Source: Streptomyces sp. NBC_01298 (lineage in GTDB: Bacteria > Actinomycetota > Actinomycetes > Streptomycetales > Streptomycetaceae). Taken from it: a stretch of DNA of 64,000 bases. Below, piece after piece: positions 1 to 8,486 of this stretch; the first letter of the stretch is position 1, and each line of letters starts with the position of its first letter. The stretch is from the NCBI RefSeq assembly GCF_035978755.1, contig NZ_CP108414.1, positions 8,246,001 through 8,310,000 of the forward strand, written 5' to 3'. The translations under genes were made by a program, and so were the position numbers. The notes under the pieces were generated by a model, which ran no database searches, was not told the DNA's origin, and worked only from the letters and a program-made list of their open reading frames with translations.

Positions 1-351
1 CAACGGCAGCAGATCCTCGACGGCAAATCCATGATCGAGCGGGCCGTGCCGGGGGTCGCCGTGCGGTACTACCGGGCTCCCGGTGGCGCCTTCACCCCCG
101 ACAGCCGGGCGATAGCCGCCGCGAGCGGGATGCGGCCGCTGGGCTGGAGCGTGGACCCCAAGGACTGGAGCAGGCCCGGCCTGCCGGCGATCGTCGCCGC
201 GGTGGAGGTAAGCCTGCCCGCGCAGCCGACGGTCCTCTTCCACGACGGGGGCGGCGACCGCGGCGAGACGGTCGCGGCGCTGAAGGAGTACCTGCCGTGG
301 CTCAAGGCGCAGGGCTACACCTTCACCTTTCCGAAGCTCGCCACCCCGTAG
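1..351 (+). CDS. Polysaccharide deacetylase (NodB-type), C-terminal part
   Basis: The frame is open from the first base of the window, so the 5' end lies outside. The visible 116 residues match the last third of a NodB-homology polysaccharide deacetylase, a family that removes N- or O-acetyl groups from cell-wall or extracellular polysaccharide. Seen: YYRAPGGAF (the R-x-P motif 3), then GWSVDPKDW, then VLFHDGGGDR carrying the late active-site histidine. The catalytic Asp and the metal-binding H-x3-H motif would lie upstream of the window. The protein ends shortly after the catalytic domain (stop TAG at 349-351). Family is confident; substrate is unknown. Confidence 0.85.
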   Translation, partial: QRQQILDGKSMIERAVPGVAVRYYRAPGGAFTPDSRAIAAASGMRPLGWSVDPKDWSRPGLPAIVAAVEVSLPAQPTVLFHDGGGDRGETVAALKEYLPWLKAQGYTFTFPKLATP

Positions 352-772
352 CCCCGCGGCGTACGAAGGCGGAACGCCGTCCGGTTCCCTCCGTGAGTCG
401 TGACATGCGTCACTGCCCGCGTGTCGCCAGGGCGCCGCGCGCTGTGATCGTTTGACGTGGACATTTCGCTATATGTGCCTTTTTGGCGGTGACATGCCGT
501 ACTCCGCTGGAAACGGAAGCCAGCATTCCTGTTTTTTCGTCTCCAACACGGCTGACGGGAGTGGGTTCTGTCGGTGGGCCAGGCGGCCGCGGCGCCGGCC
601 GCGACGGGGGGATGCACGATCTTGCGGCCGTTTCAATACGCCTCCCGAACGCCCTGCTCGGCTGAACGGCGGCGGCTTGCCAGGCGGTCGGCGGGCTTCT
701 AAGAATGGCGATTCCTCCGGCGCCTTCGCGGTCCGGCGCCGGGAGCTTCGCGATCACCGAGTGAGGTCCCGC
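352..772. other. 421-bp intergenic region upstream of the CAP-domain gene
   Basis: No convincing gene. It must hold the terminator of the deacetylase gene and the promoter plus a possibly long 5' leader of the CAP gene. A TTGACG at about 451-456 is followed by an AT-richer TATATG at about 469-474, but the spacing is too short for a confident promoter call. A GC-rich self-complementary patch lies around 585-605. Confidence 0.4.
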
Positions 773-1498
773 ATGAAGAAGCACCGTAGGAAGACGCACC
801 ACAGGAAGATATCCGTCGCCATTGGGGTACTGGCACTCGTGGCCGTACCCACCACGGCCATGGCCTGCCTCGACCCGCAGGGGAGCGGCCCGACGCGGTC
901 CATCGCCGCCGAGCAGGAGAGCGGTCCCTGGTACGCCGACTCCCAGGGCGATCCCTACGGCGACCCCTACGGTGATTCCGGCGCGCAGCAGCCGGCGGAG
1001 GTCCCGGTTCAGGTGGGCGGCCCCGCCGAGATCGTCGAGCCACCAGTCGTCGAGCCGCCAGTCGTCCAGCCGCCCGCCGAGCCGGCCGGGACGCCCGCGC
1101 CCTCGGACTCCGCGGCGCCCTCCGGTGCTCCGGCCGAGGTCCTCGCGCTCGTCAACACGGAGCGCGCCGCGGTGGGGTGCCCCGCGCTGACCGTCAACGC
1201 GAAGCTGACGAAGGCCGCGCAGGACCACAGCGAGGACATGGCGGCCCACTCCAACATGTCCCACACCGGCTCCGACGGATCCGATCCGGGTCAGCGGATC
1301 ACCCGTGCCGGGTACCAGTGGAGCACCTACGCGGAGAACGTCGCGTACGGATACGACACCGCCGCCAAGGTCATGGAGGGCTGGATGAACAGCCCGGGCC
1401 ACAAGCGGAACATCCTCGACTGCGGGGTCAAGGAGATCGGCATCGGCCTCGCGCAGCCCGGTCAGTACTGGACGCAGGACTTCGGCGCCACCCGCTGA
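773..1498 (+). CDS. Secreted CAP-domain (SCP/PR-1-like) protein
   Basis: 241 residues. The ATG at 773 is chosen because GAGG sits about 7 nt upstream and it gives a normal signal peptide: a basic start (MKKHRRKTHHRK), a hydrophobic stretch, then AMA-C around residue 32, which could be a signal peptidase I site or a weak lipobox. A Pro/Val/Glu-rich linker covers about residues 60-115. The CAP domain fills the C-terminal half: LALVNTERAAVGCPAL, HSEDMAAHSNMSHTG and GWMNSPGHKRNIL are its usual signatures. CAP proteins of actinobacteria are exported to the wall; their biochemical role is mostly unknown. The gene is convergent with the transporter at 1600-2703. Confidence 0.85.
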   Translation: MKKHRRKTHHRKISVAIGVLALVAVPTTAMACLDPQGSGPTRSIAAEQESGPWYADSQGDPYGDPYGDSGAQQPAEVPVQVGGPAEIVEPPVVEPPVVQPPAEPAGTPAPSDSAAPSGAPAEVLALVNTERAAVGCPALTVNAKLTKAAQDHSEDMAAHSNMSHTGSDGSDPGQRITRAGYQWSTYAENVAYGYDTAAKVMEGWMNSPGHKRNILDCGVKEIGIGLAQPGQYWTQDFGATR

Positions 1499-1529
1499 TC
1501 CGGCCGCTTCCGCGGCCGACGTACGACGA

Positions 1530-1558
1530 GTGGGGGCGGCCGGTGCGGCCGCCCCCAC
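1530..1558. terminator. Bidirectional hairpin between convergent genes
   Basis: A perfect inverted repeat with 13-bp arms (1530-1542 GTGGGGGCGGCCG, 1546-1558) and a 3-nt loop. It lies between the stop codons of two convergent genes. No U-tract, as is common in Streptomyces. Confidence 0.8.
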
Positions 1559-1599
1559 GGGAAGCGCCGGCACCTTCGGCCGGATCCACGGGGCCGTGT

Positions 1600-2703
1600 T
1601 CAGTCCGTGCCGGGTCGCGTGCCGGGTACCGGGTCGGTCGCCGGCTCGACGAGCTGCTCGCGCAGGTACCTCCACACGACCCCGATCAGCGCCGCGGCCG
1701 GAACCGCCAGCAGGCTGCCGACCACTCCCGCCAGGCTGCCCCCCAGCGTCACCGCCAGCAGGACCACCGCCGCGTGGAGCCCGAGGCCGCGACTCTGGAT
1801 CATCGGCTGGAAGACGTTGCCCTCCAGCTGCTGCACCACGACGATGATCACCAGCACGATCAGCGCGTCCGTCAGACCGTTCGAGACCAGCGCGATGAGC
1901 ACCGCGACCAGGCCGGCGAACAGGGCCCCCACGATCGGGACGAACGCGGACACGAAGGTCAGTACGGCCAGGGGCAGCACCAGGGGAACGCCGACGATCC
2001 ACAGGCCGAGCCCGATGAAGACGGCGTCGAGCAGACCGACGAACGCCTGGGAGCGCACGAACGAACCGAGGGTCTCCCAGCCGCGCTCGGCGACGACGGG
2101 GACGTCGGTGGCGAGCCGGCCGGGGAGTTGGCGAGTGAGCCACGGCAGGAACCGCGGGCCGTCCTTGAGGAAGAAGAACATCAGGAAGAGCGCCAGGACG
2201 GCGGTGACCAGACCGCTGAAGATGGTGCTCACGCCGGTGACGACCGTCGAAACCGTGGTGCCGACGCTGTGCTGGACCCGGTCGACCGCGCTGTCGAACG
2301 CCGCTGTGATCTGGGCGTCGCCGATGTTCAGCGGCGGCCCGGCAGCCCACCCGCGCAGCTGCTGGATCCCCTTGACCACGCCGTCGCCCAGCTCGCCGGC
2401 CTGCGAGGCCACCGGCACGGCGATCAGCGCCACGACGCCCGCGGCGACCACGAGGAACAGTACGGTCACCACGGACGCGGCCACAGCGGGAGGCCACCCG
2501 CGCCGGCGGAGGTAGGCGACCAGGGGCCACGTCAGTGTGGTGAGCAGCAGGGCCACGACCAGCGGCCAGAGCACCGACCACATCCGCCCCAGGAGCCACA
2601 ACGTCACGGCAGCCATGACGAAGACCAGCAGCAACTCGGCGCAGACCCGTGCGGACGCCCGCAGCGCGGACGCGGTCCTTCTCGAACTCAGGGTGTCAGA
2701 CAT
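1600..2703 (-). CDS. AI-2E family transporter (PerM/UPF0118-like)
   Basis: 367 residues, multi-pass membrane protein. Seen: a pair of helices near residues 20-55, a third at about 75-100, a soluble middle, then a run of helices in the C-terminal half with the family landmarks FFFLKDGPRFLPW, VGVPLVLPLAVLTFVSAFVPIVG and QQLEGNVFQPMIQSRGLGLHA. The family was named for autoinducer-2 export in E. coli, but many members move other solutes (for example Na+/H+), so the substrate here is open. It is divergent from the DUF1206 gene, with about 220 bp between them. Confidence 0.85.
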   Translation of the reverse strand: MSDTLSSRRTASALRASARVCAELLLVFVMAAVTLWLLGRMWSVLWPLVVALLLTTLTWPLVAYLRRRGWPPAVAASVVTVLFLVVAAGVVALIAVPVASQAGELGDGVVKGIQQLRGWAAGPPLNIGDAQITAAFDSAVDRVQHSVGTTVSTVVTGVSTIFSGLVTAVLALFLMFFFLKDGPRFLPWLTRQLPGRLATDVPVVAERGWETLGSFVRSQAFVGLLDAVFIGLGLWIVGVPLVLPLAVLTFVSAFVPIVGALFAGLVAVLIALVSNGLTDALIVLVIIVVVQQLEGNVFQPMIQSRGLGLHAAVVLLAVTLGGSLAGVVGSLLAVPAAALIGVVWRYLREQLVEPATDPVPGTRPGTD

Positions 2704-2925
2704 GGGCTCACCCTATGGAACGCCCCCACGCCTACTTTCCCGGCCCCGGGGGTGCGGCTCGCGCCGGTGAGGCACCGGCGGACCAAGCAACTCCCGCGCC
2801 GCTCCTGCGGCTTCGGTCATCCCCACGAGCAAGGGTGCGGGGTGCCGGCAGCCCCGGACCGCACACCCGTGCCCGTGGCCCACCGGGCCGGGCATGGTAC
2901 GGGGAATGCCGGGTATTCGCGGGGC

Positions 2926-3756
2926 ATGACGGTTGACGGAGCGGTACGCGAGGGTGTGGAGACCGCATCGAGCGGCGGCAGGGCGCGGGGGGTGCTGGCC
3001 CGGTGTGGTCTGGCGACCCGGGGGCTGCTGTACGTGCTCATCGGTGTACTCGCGGTGCGCGTGGGCTTCGGTGTGAGCGACGGCGGGGAGGCGGACCGGA
3101 CGGGCGCACTGCAGGAGCTCGCGGAGAAACCCTTCGGCGGTGTCCTCGTATGGGCCGTCGGCATCGGCCTGGTCTGCATGACGCTGTGGCGGCTTTCGGA
3201 GGCGGCGCTGGGTGCGGCCGGGCCCGGCGGGGACAAGCCCGGCAAGCGGCTGGCCGCGTTGGCCCGGGCCGTGTTCTACGGAGTCGTCGCGTTCTCCGTG
3301 CTCTCCTTCGCGGCCGGTACCGGCGGTGGCCGGTCCGGCGACGAGCAGTCGCGTGACGTGACGGCCCGGGCGCTCGATGTGCCCGGTGGTCCGTGGTGGG
3401 TGGCGGCCGTGGGGCTGGGGATAGCCATCGGTGGTGTCGTGATCGCCGTGCAGGCGGTGCGGCGTACCTTCCGCAAGCATTTGGCGATGGGCCGGCAGCC
3501 CGAGGGGGTCCGCAAGGCGGTCGAGTTCCTCGGGGTGGTGGGCGGTGTGGCGCGAGGCGCCGTCTTCGCCGCGGCCGGCTCCTTCGCCGTGCACGCCGCC
3601 CTGAGCTACGACCCGGCGAAGGCGAAGGGGGTCGACGACACTCTCCGTACGTTCGCCCAAACCCCCGCGGGCCCCTGGCTCCTCGTGCTGGTCGCCGTCG
3701 GGCTCGTGCTGTTCGGGTTGTTCTCCTGGGCCATGGCCTGTTGGCGCCGGGTCTGA
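2926..3756 (+). CDS. DUF1206 domain membrane protein
   Basis: 276 residues. ATG at 2926 is the first start that gives a protein of family length; the frame stays open far upstream only because of GC bias. Three repeated pairs of transmembrane helices are visible, each beginning with an R-x-G-L/F-like element (CGLATRGLLYVLIGVLAVR; LARAVFYGVVAFSVLSFA; VARGAVFAAAGSFAVHAAL). This is the three-fold DUF1206 repeat. Function unknown; members are common in Streptomyces and often lie near stress or envelope genes. Confidence 0.85.
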   Translation: MTVDGAVREGVETASSGGRARGVLARCGLATRGLLYVLIGVLAVRVGFGVSDGGEADRTGALQELAEKPFGGVLVWAVGIGLVCMTLWRLSEAALGAAGPGGDKPGKRLAALARAVFYGVVAFSVLSFAAGTGGGRSGDEQSRDVTARALDVPGGPWWVAAVGLGIAIGGVVIAVQAVRRTFRKHLAMGRQPEGVRKAVEFLGVVGGVARGAVFAAAGSFAVHAALSYDPAKAKGVDDTLRTFAQTPAGPWLLVLVAVGLVLFGLFSWAMACWRRV

Positions 3757-3831
3757 GCACGCCGGCGGGGGAGCGGAGCCGGGTGGCTGCCGCCACCGCC
3801 GGGACGAGACGACAGCCCCCGTCCTGCGATC

Positions 3832-3990
3832 TCAGGACCTGGTGCCGACCGCTTCCACCAGCGTGACCATGACGTGGACCGCCTCGCCGTCCGTGAGCCG
3901 GGAGGAGAGCGCCGCGGCATGTCCGATCGCCGCGATGGTCGTCCACGCGGGGCCCGCGGTGCCGTGCAGATGCACCGCGGAGTACACCAA
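3832..3990 (-). CDS. Small hypothetical protein, possibly the 3' part of a frameshifted gene
   Basis: A 52-codon frame (TTG at 3990, stop TGA at 3834-3832) reading V-Y-S-A-V-H-L-H-G-T then AGPAWTTIAAIGHAAALSS and VMVTLVEAVGTRS. Nearly every codon ends in G or C, which argues for real coding. Just upstream, the neighbouring minus frame (about 4035-3993, reading GGTIVHRVKVPAR) has the same coding bias and loses it exactly where this frame gains it. A one-base indel near 3993-3997 would fuse them into one protein of about 65 residues. I do not recognise the family. It could be a genuine small gene with a TTG start, or a decayed or miscalled one. Confidence 0.4.
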   Translation of the reverse strand: MVYSAVHLHGTAGPAWTTIAAIGHAAALSSRLTDGEAVHVMVTLVEAVGTRS

Positions 3991-4096
3991 GCCGCGCGGG
4001 GACCTTCACGCGATGGACGATGGTGCCGCCCGGTGCTCTGGCGCTGCCGCCCCGCGTCCGGGCGATCTGACGGACGCGGGGCCGGGCCGGGAAGGG

Positions 4097-4312
4097 TTAG
4101 CCCTGGGCCAGGGTCCACTTCGTGAGGCGATCCACGATGTCGAGGAGGGAGCGGCGCGGTCCGTCCGCGATGAAGGCGAACACGAAGAAGGAGGGGATGA
4201 GGGCGATCACGACGAACAGGGCGGGGATGATGCGCACGACGATCGTCAGGAAGTCGACGACGGCGCGGAGCGTCTTGGCCTGGGCGAGTACGTCAACAAG
4301 GCGGTCGAACAA
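4097..4312 (-). CDS. Small membrane protein, hypothetical
   Basis: 71 residues starting at a TTG codon (4312) preceded by a good ribosome-binding site, GAGGAG, about 5-6 nt upstream; this site decides the start. One long hydrophobic segment (about residues 18-48, FLTIVVRIIPALFVVIALIPSFFVFAFI) is flanked by charged ends. No family recognised. It is the only gene in its direction here apart from the fragmentary frame at 3832-3990 downstream. Confidence 0.6.
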   Translation of the reverse strand: MFDRLVDVLAQAKTLRAVVDFLTIVVRIIPALFVVIALIPSFFVFAFIADGPRRSLLDIVDRLTKWTLAQG

Positions 4313-4708
4313 GGTGTCTCCTCAGCTGCGAGTCGGGGCGAGCAACCTGGCTTCCGCTCCGAGGGCAGAGTTCTCCCTCGGTTCGGGGTTCCGCCGTCTC
4401 CGGCAAAACGTCCAAGTTCACAACCGCCCCGCTGACCCGAACTGCGTGAGTCAGCGGCGGGGTAGGTATCGCCGCACCTGTTCCGCCTTTCCGGCCAACG
4501 AAGGCCCGAGGTCTGTTCGTTCACCAGACATGCGTCTGGCGGCCCCGGAATTTTATCGGGCCGCCAACCGGCCACACAAGAGGTCGATCAAGCCACTGGC
4601 TGGACGGGGCCTGCCGAGTCACTGGAAGGTGCGCTGCGGAGCTGCCTCCCGTCTGGCATGGGCGCGGGACCCCGAACTCCGGCCGCCTTCCGACAACCAG
4701 GAGCCCGC
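4313..4708. other. 396-bp intergenic region with a stem-loop
   Basis: Divergent promoters for the genes at 4312 (minus) and 4709 (plus) should lie here. The only clear structure is a perfect inverted repeat TGGCGGCCC (4537-4545) / GGGCCGCCA (4558-4566) around a 12-nt AT-rich loop. It could be a terminator or a regulatory hairpin in the 5' leader of the 4709 gene. No reading frame is supported. Confidence 0.45.
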
Positions 4709-5194
4709 ATGACGATCGAACTCGACTTCCCGGAATTTCCCTTCGAGGAGCCCCCCGGCTGGATCAAATGCGCGCAGAAGCCCTGGAACGGCGTCCTCGT
4801 CGTGGTGGACCACATACGGTTCACGGCCGGCGACACAGTCACCTTCGACGTCACGGTCCGCAGCGACCCCGACGGGCAGACCTTGGCCGCGCAGACCCAG
4901 GGCGTCGTGACCGTCACCGCTGACACCACCTCCGTCAGCTGCACCATCCCCTGGGACGGAGTCCTGGACGCCGTCACCGAAGGCTCGATCATCGTCTTCT
5001 ACACCCGCACCCCCGCCGACGGCAGCGCGCCATCGACCTCGCAGGAAGCCATCGCCCAGTACTCCCGCCGGCAGCCCGGTGGGACCGTCGACGCGTCCAC
5101 GAGCAGACTGTTCGGCCACCCGCATCCGGGCACCCTCAGCTTCCTGGCCACCGAGGACGGGCAACCCGTCATCTCCGCTTGGAACGTCCCGTAG
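4709..5194 (+). CDS. Hypothetical protein (predicted beta-rich, cytoplasmic)
   Basis: 161 residues; ATG 4709 has CAGGAG about 6 nt upstream. No signal peptide or membrane segment. It starts MTIELDFPEFPFEEPPGW, has strand-like stretches (VLVVVDHIRFTAGDTVTFDVTV, GVVTVTADTTSVSCTIPW, SIIVFYTRT) and ends TLSFLATEDGQPVISAWNVP. The alternating pattern suggests an immunoglobulin-like or other beta-sandwich fold, but I cannot name a family. Confidence 0.75.
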   Translation: MTIELDFPEFPFEEPPGWIKCAQKPWNGVLVVVDHIRFTAGDTVTFDVTVRSDPDGQTLAAQTQGVVTVTADTTSVSCTIPWDGVLDAVTEGSIIVFYTRTPADGSAPSTSQEAIAQYSRRQPGGTVDASTSRLFGHPHPGTLSFLATEDGQPVISAWNVP

Positions 5195-5279
5195 GGCAAA
5201 AGGCCGCCGCGTCACATCCGACGGTGCGGACGCGGAGCCATCGTCCCCGGCGACCGAGGGAGCCGGACGTCAACACCCG

Positions 5280-5876
5280 TCAGCCGCGCGCCCGCCCGCG
5301 GCGCAGGAGGATGCCGACGGCAGCACCGGTCAAGGCCGTTGCCGCCACTCCCGCCGTTGTCCACCAGACGGCGGGTCCCCGGCCGGGTTCCGCCTGGGTC
5401 TTGGAGGCCGTCGCAGATGTCGGTGTCGGTGTAGGCGTCGGCGTCAGGGGCTGCGTCGTGGCCGGTGCGTGTGACGGGGTGCCGGTGGACGGGGCCGGAT
5501 CCACCACCGGTACGCCGACTTCGAGCGCGCCGTGCCCGAGGGCGGGGAAGCCCACGTCCACGCTGACCTTCCAGGTACCGGGCGGCAGGGACTCGGCCGT
5601 GGTCCAGCCGGCCGGCGTCGCGGCTGGATCGCGCACCAGCCGCCAGGGCCCCTGCGTGCGGGCACCGTCGGGGCTGACCGCGTTCACGGTGGCGGCGACC
5701 GCCTCTTCGACGGCGTCGCCGTCGTTCTCCCAGGTGACGTCCGCGGTGACGTGGCCCTCCCGCTGCCCGGTGACCACCACCTTCACGGTGTCGCCGTGGG
5801 CGTGCGCCACGGCAGGGGACAGCAGGATCAGGCCGACGGCGGTCAGGACGGCCTGGAAAGCGATTCGTATGCGCAT
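5280..5876 (-). CDS. Exported protein anchored by a C-terminal membrane helix
   Basis: 198 residues. Seen: signal peptide (MRIRIAFQAVLTAVGLILLSP, then AVAHAHG, likely cleaved after AHA), an extracellular beta-type domain of about 100 residues, a Pro/Thr/Ser stalk (TPTPTPTPT, about residues 140-160), a hydrophobic segment (about 168-190) and a basic tail RRGRARG. The signal-peptide/stalk/helix layout recalls actinobacterial CopC/YtkA-like envelope proteins, and the mature N-terminus begins with His, but no metal-binding motif is complete enough to claim that. It lies directly downstream of the metalloprotease gene on the same strand. Confidence 0.7.
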   Translation of the reverse strand: MRIRIAFQAVLTAVGLILLSPAVAHAHGDTVKVVVTGQREGHVTADVTWENDGDAVEEAVAATVNAVSPDGARTQGPWRLVRDPAATPAGWTTAESLPPGTWKVSVDVGFPALGHGALEVGVPVVDPAPSTGTPSHAPATTQPLTPTPTPTPTSATASKTQAEPGRGPAVWWTTAGVAATALTGAAVGILLRRGRARG

Positions 5877-5962
5877 CGTGGCGTGCTCCGGGGGGCGTGA
5901 GGGCCGGCGGCCGGCCGCGCGACGCGGCCGGCCGCCGGAGGGGACTCAGGGGCTGTCGGGGG

Positions 5963-7966
5963 TCAGCCGACCTTCTGCACGGTCCATACCTGCGGGGCCC
6001 GGCCGGCCGCGGGCTGGAGGTCGAGCAGCCAGTTCCCGTAGTAGGGGCGGCTGCTCACGGTCAGCGCGAAGCGGCCGCTCGGGTCGGTGACGCTCACCGC
6101 GCCACCGCGGGTGGTCAGCTTCCAGCTCTGCGCACCGGCGCGGCCGCAGGGCTGTTGGGCGATCCACATGCCCGCGGCGGGAGTACCGCCCGGCTGCAGG
6201 CATTTGCCGGATACCGCGGAGCGGATGCGGACCAGTCCGCTGCCGGCGTCGTCGAAGTACCACTGCTGCTGCGCGTACCCGTTGGAGCGCGCCCCGACGA
6301 GCACGGTGCCGTCGGCGCCGCGCCCGCCCCACACCTCGGCGGCCATGCCGGTGCTGCCGTTCCCGAGCAGGTAGCGGGTCCCGGGGGTCGTCGTCCCGCC
6401 GCCCGTGCCCTTCGTCCGGAAGGACGCGGCCTTGCCGGCTCCGCTGTCCCGGCCGGCGCCGTCGCGGACGGAGACGGCGACCGTATAGGAGGTGTCGGGG
6501 CGCAGGTTGTAGACGCGCAGCACCGGGGACTGGACCCAGCCCAGGTGCTTGCCGTTCAGCAGGACCTGGTACCAGAGCGCTCCCTCGACCTTGGGCCAGC
6601 TCGCGACCGCGGAGTCCGACTGGATCTGGCCCACGGTCACGGGCGGTCCGCCCGTGGGCTTCTTGGTCGGGCCGGGCGTCGGCTTCTTGGTCGGCGAGGG
6701 GCTCGGGTTCGGGCCGGGGTCGGTGCCCCCGCCCTTGTTCTTCATCAGGAACTGGTTGTCGGCGATGTTCCAGTGCGTGGCCAGGTAGCTGCCGGCTCTG
6801 GGGCTGGTGTGGAAGTAGTCGTCGTGGTTGCAGTCCAGGATGTTCTCGGCGGCCTGGTTGGTGCAGATGTTGCGCATCTGCGGGTAGTACGGGGTGTCCG
6901 AGTAGCACATGACGTCGAACTCGTCGGTGCAGTGCGCGCCGCGGCTGGTGTTCGGTGCGCTGTTGTTGACCGCGCCCAGGTTGTGGCCGAGTTCGTGCGC
7001 CGCGGTGTGGCCGCCCCAGCAGCCGGAGTCCGTACGCCCGTAGGAGGGGCCGAAGTTGCTCAGGTTGGCCTGGCCGGGCCGCTCGTCGCCGTTGAACGTT
7101 CCTATGCCGCAGTAGACCTTGGCGTCCGCGAAGATCATGTACTTGCGGTCGCGGCGGTCGAGTCCCTTTCCGGCGAGGGCGGCGTTGGCCGCGCTGAATT
7201 CCGCGAGCGCGGAGTCGGGGAGCTCGATGTCGAGCACGGTCGGGGTGCAGTCGGCGGCCGTCACGTAGCGGATGTGCCGGACGCCTCCGGTCTCCTGGGC
7301 GCTGGCGGAGTAGATGAGGTCGGCGTCGGCCGCCCATTTGCGGAACGAGGCCACGTACTCGGAGTAGCGGTCACGGCCGGGGCCGTGGACGTACACGACC
7401 TGGACACGGTTGCCCGTGCTGCCGTCTCCGTCGCACTGGACGGTCTGGCCCGCGGGACCGGCGGCGACGGCGGTGACGCTCTGGCCGGCGGCGGAGGGCG
7501 CGGGCGCGGCGGACTTGTCGGCCGTGCGCTCGGCGTCGGCCGCGGGCGCGTCCTGAGGGCGCCCGCCGCCTTCGCCGGCCGCCGGGTCGCCGGCGGGGCG
7601 GGCCGGGTCGGCCGCCGGCGCCGAGGCCTTGACGGCGGGCGCGATGTCCTTCGTGATGTCGACGCCCTTGGGCGGGGCGTCGGGGCCGTGGGTACACAGG
7701 CCCGCGCCGGTCCGGTAGACGCCGGCGCACCGGTCGCCCTTCGGGGCGGGGGCGAGGCCGTCGTAGACCATGCCGCGCGCGCTCTCGTTGGCGGGCTTGG
7801 CCGCGAGGGGTTCGGGCTCCTGGTCCCGGGCGGGGGCGGCGGCCGGTGCGGCGGCCTCCGTACCGGCTCGTACGGACACGGCCTGGGCATTTTCGCCCAG
7901 TCCGGAGTAGGCGATGCCGGCGGCGATCACCGCCGCCGAAGCCGTGGCGGCGGTGAGGAGCATCAA
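5963..7966 (-). CDS. Secreted metalloprotease with fibronectin-III and ricin-type lectin domains
   Basis: 667 residues from TTG 7966 (ATG 7963 follows directly). Order: hydrophobic signal segment, an Ala/Pro-rich propeptide-like region (about 30-170), a zinc-protease domain with HTAAHELGHNLGAVNN (H324, E325, H328) and a later DVMCYSD Met-turn, a Pro/Lys linker (SPSPTKKPTPGPTKKPT), an FN3-like domain (about 460-530), and a C-terminal ricin-B-like domain (SGKCLQPGG, QQWYF, QSWKL). The third metal ligand of the HExxHxxGxx[HD] motif is Asn here. The likely true start is out of frame: ATG 8013 with GAGG upstream needs one more base to yield a basic, signal-peptide-like N-terminus (RTSRRPEHRRKPRRLMLL). 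Either an indel or an unusual start. Confidence 0.8.
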   Translation of the reverse strand: MMLLTAATASAAVIAAGIAYSGLGENAQAVSVRAGTEAAAPAAAPARDQEPEPLAAKPANESARGMVYDGLAPAPKGDRCAGVYRTGAGLCTHGPDAPPKGVDITKDIAPAVKASAPAADPARPAGDPAAGEGGGRPQDAPAADAERTADKSAAPAPSAAGQSVTAVAAGPAGQTVQCDGDGSTGNRVQVVYVHGPGRDRYSEYVASFRKWAADADLIYSASAQETGGVRHIRYVTAADCTPTVLDIELPDSALAEFSAANAALAGKGLDRRDRKYMIFADAKVYCGIGTFNGDERPGQANLSNFGPSYGRTDSGCWGGHTAAHELGHNLGAVNNSAPNTSRGAHCTDEFDVMCYSDTPYYPQMRNICTNQAAENILDCNHDDYFHTSPRAGSYLATHWNIADNQFLMKNKGGGTDPGPNPSPSPTKKPTPGPTKKPTGGPPVTVGQIQSDSAVASWPKVEGALWYQVLLNGKHLGWVQSPVLRVYNLRPDTSYTVAVSVRDGAGRDSGAGKAASFRTKGTGGGTTTPGTRYLLGNGSTGMAAEVWGGRGADGTVLVGARSNGYAQQQWYFDDAGSGLVRIRSAVSGKCLQPGGTPAAGMWIAQQPCGRAGAQSWKLTTRGGAVSVTDPSGRFALTVSSRPYYGNWLLDLQPAAGRAPQVWTVQKVG

Positions 7967-8013
7967 CCGCCGCGGCTTGCGGCGGTGTTCAGGCCGTCTG
8001 CTCGTCCTGTCAT

Positions 8014-8486
8014 GGGCACCTCAAGTGAACATCGGATGAGTGGGTGCGCGGAAGCCTGCCAGACGAATGCGGCGGAGAATTCGGGCATAGAGGAGTACGG
8101 TCCGAGAAATCGTTCCGTTACCTGTCCGTCAAATCTGATGAACACTCAACATGCAGTAAAACAAGGGGAGTTACGCGCGTCACGCGCTATTGGTCCAGGC
8201 CTTATCGGGGGTAGTCGTTATCGAATCGAGATAACAAGTGGAGTCCTATTGACGAGAATTCAGTCAAGGATTCACCTAATTACTACCTGTCGAATTCCCT
8301 TGGTCACGACCCGTGAGGAAGGCGCCGCCCGGTCGGCCGGGCGGAACACACGTGGGCCCGTTCCGCGGCCCCCTGACGGAACGTCCGGGCTCGCGACAGC
8401 CCGAGCCGGGTCGGGGGCGGGCCCGGAGAGGCCGCGGGGAGCGCTCCCCGCCGGCCCTCTCCAGCGGCCCCCTCCGGCGGACCCCG
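8014..8486. promoter_or_regulatory. AT-richer intergenic region, promoter area of the metalloprotease gene
   Basis: 473 bp, with 8040-8300 clearly poorer in GC than its surroundings. It holds several short inverted repeats: GCGCGT-C-ACGCGC (8175-8187) and GTTATC-N7-GATAAC (8217-8235). It is upstream of the minus-strand metalloprotease gene and downstream of the flavin reductase stop, so it most likely carries the protease promoter and operator(s). No supported gene. Confidence 0.5.

Noticed and set aside
352..772. Possible c-di-AMP (ydaO-type) riboswitch before the CAP gene
   Set aside because: Such switches precede wall-related genes in Streptomyces, but I could not find the conserved core elements; a covariance-model search would be needed to support it.
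1177..2925. Very long open frame continuing upstream of the DUF1206 gene
   Set aside because: It is antisense to the AI-2E-type transporter gene and has Arg/Gln/His-rich, low-complexity translation; only the part from 2926 fits a family.
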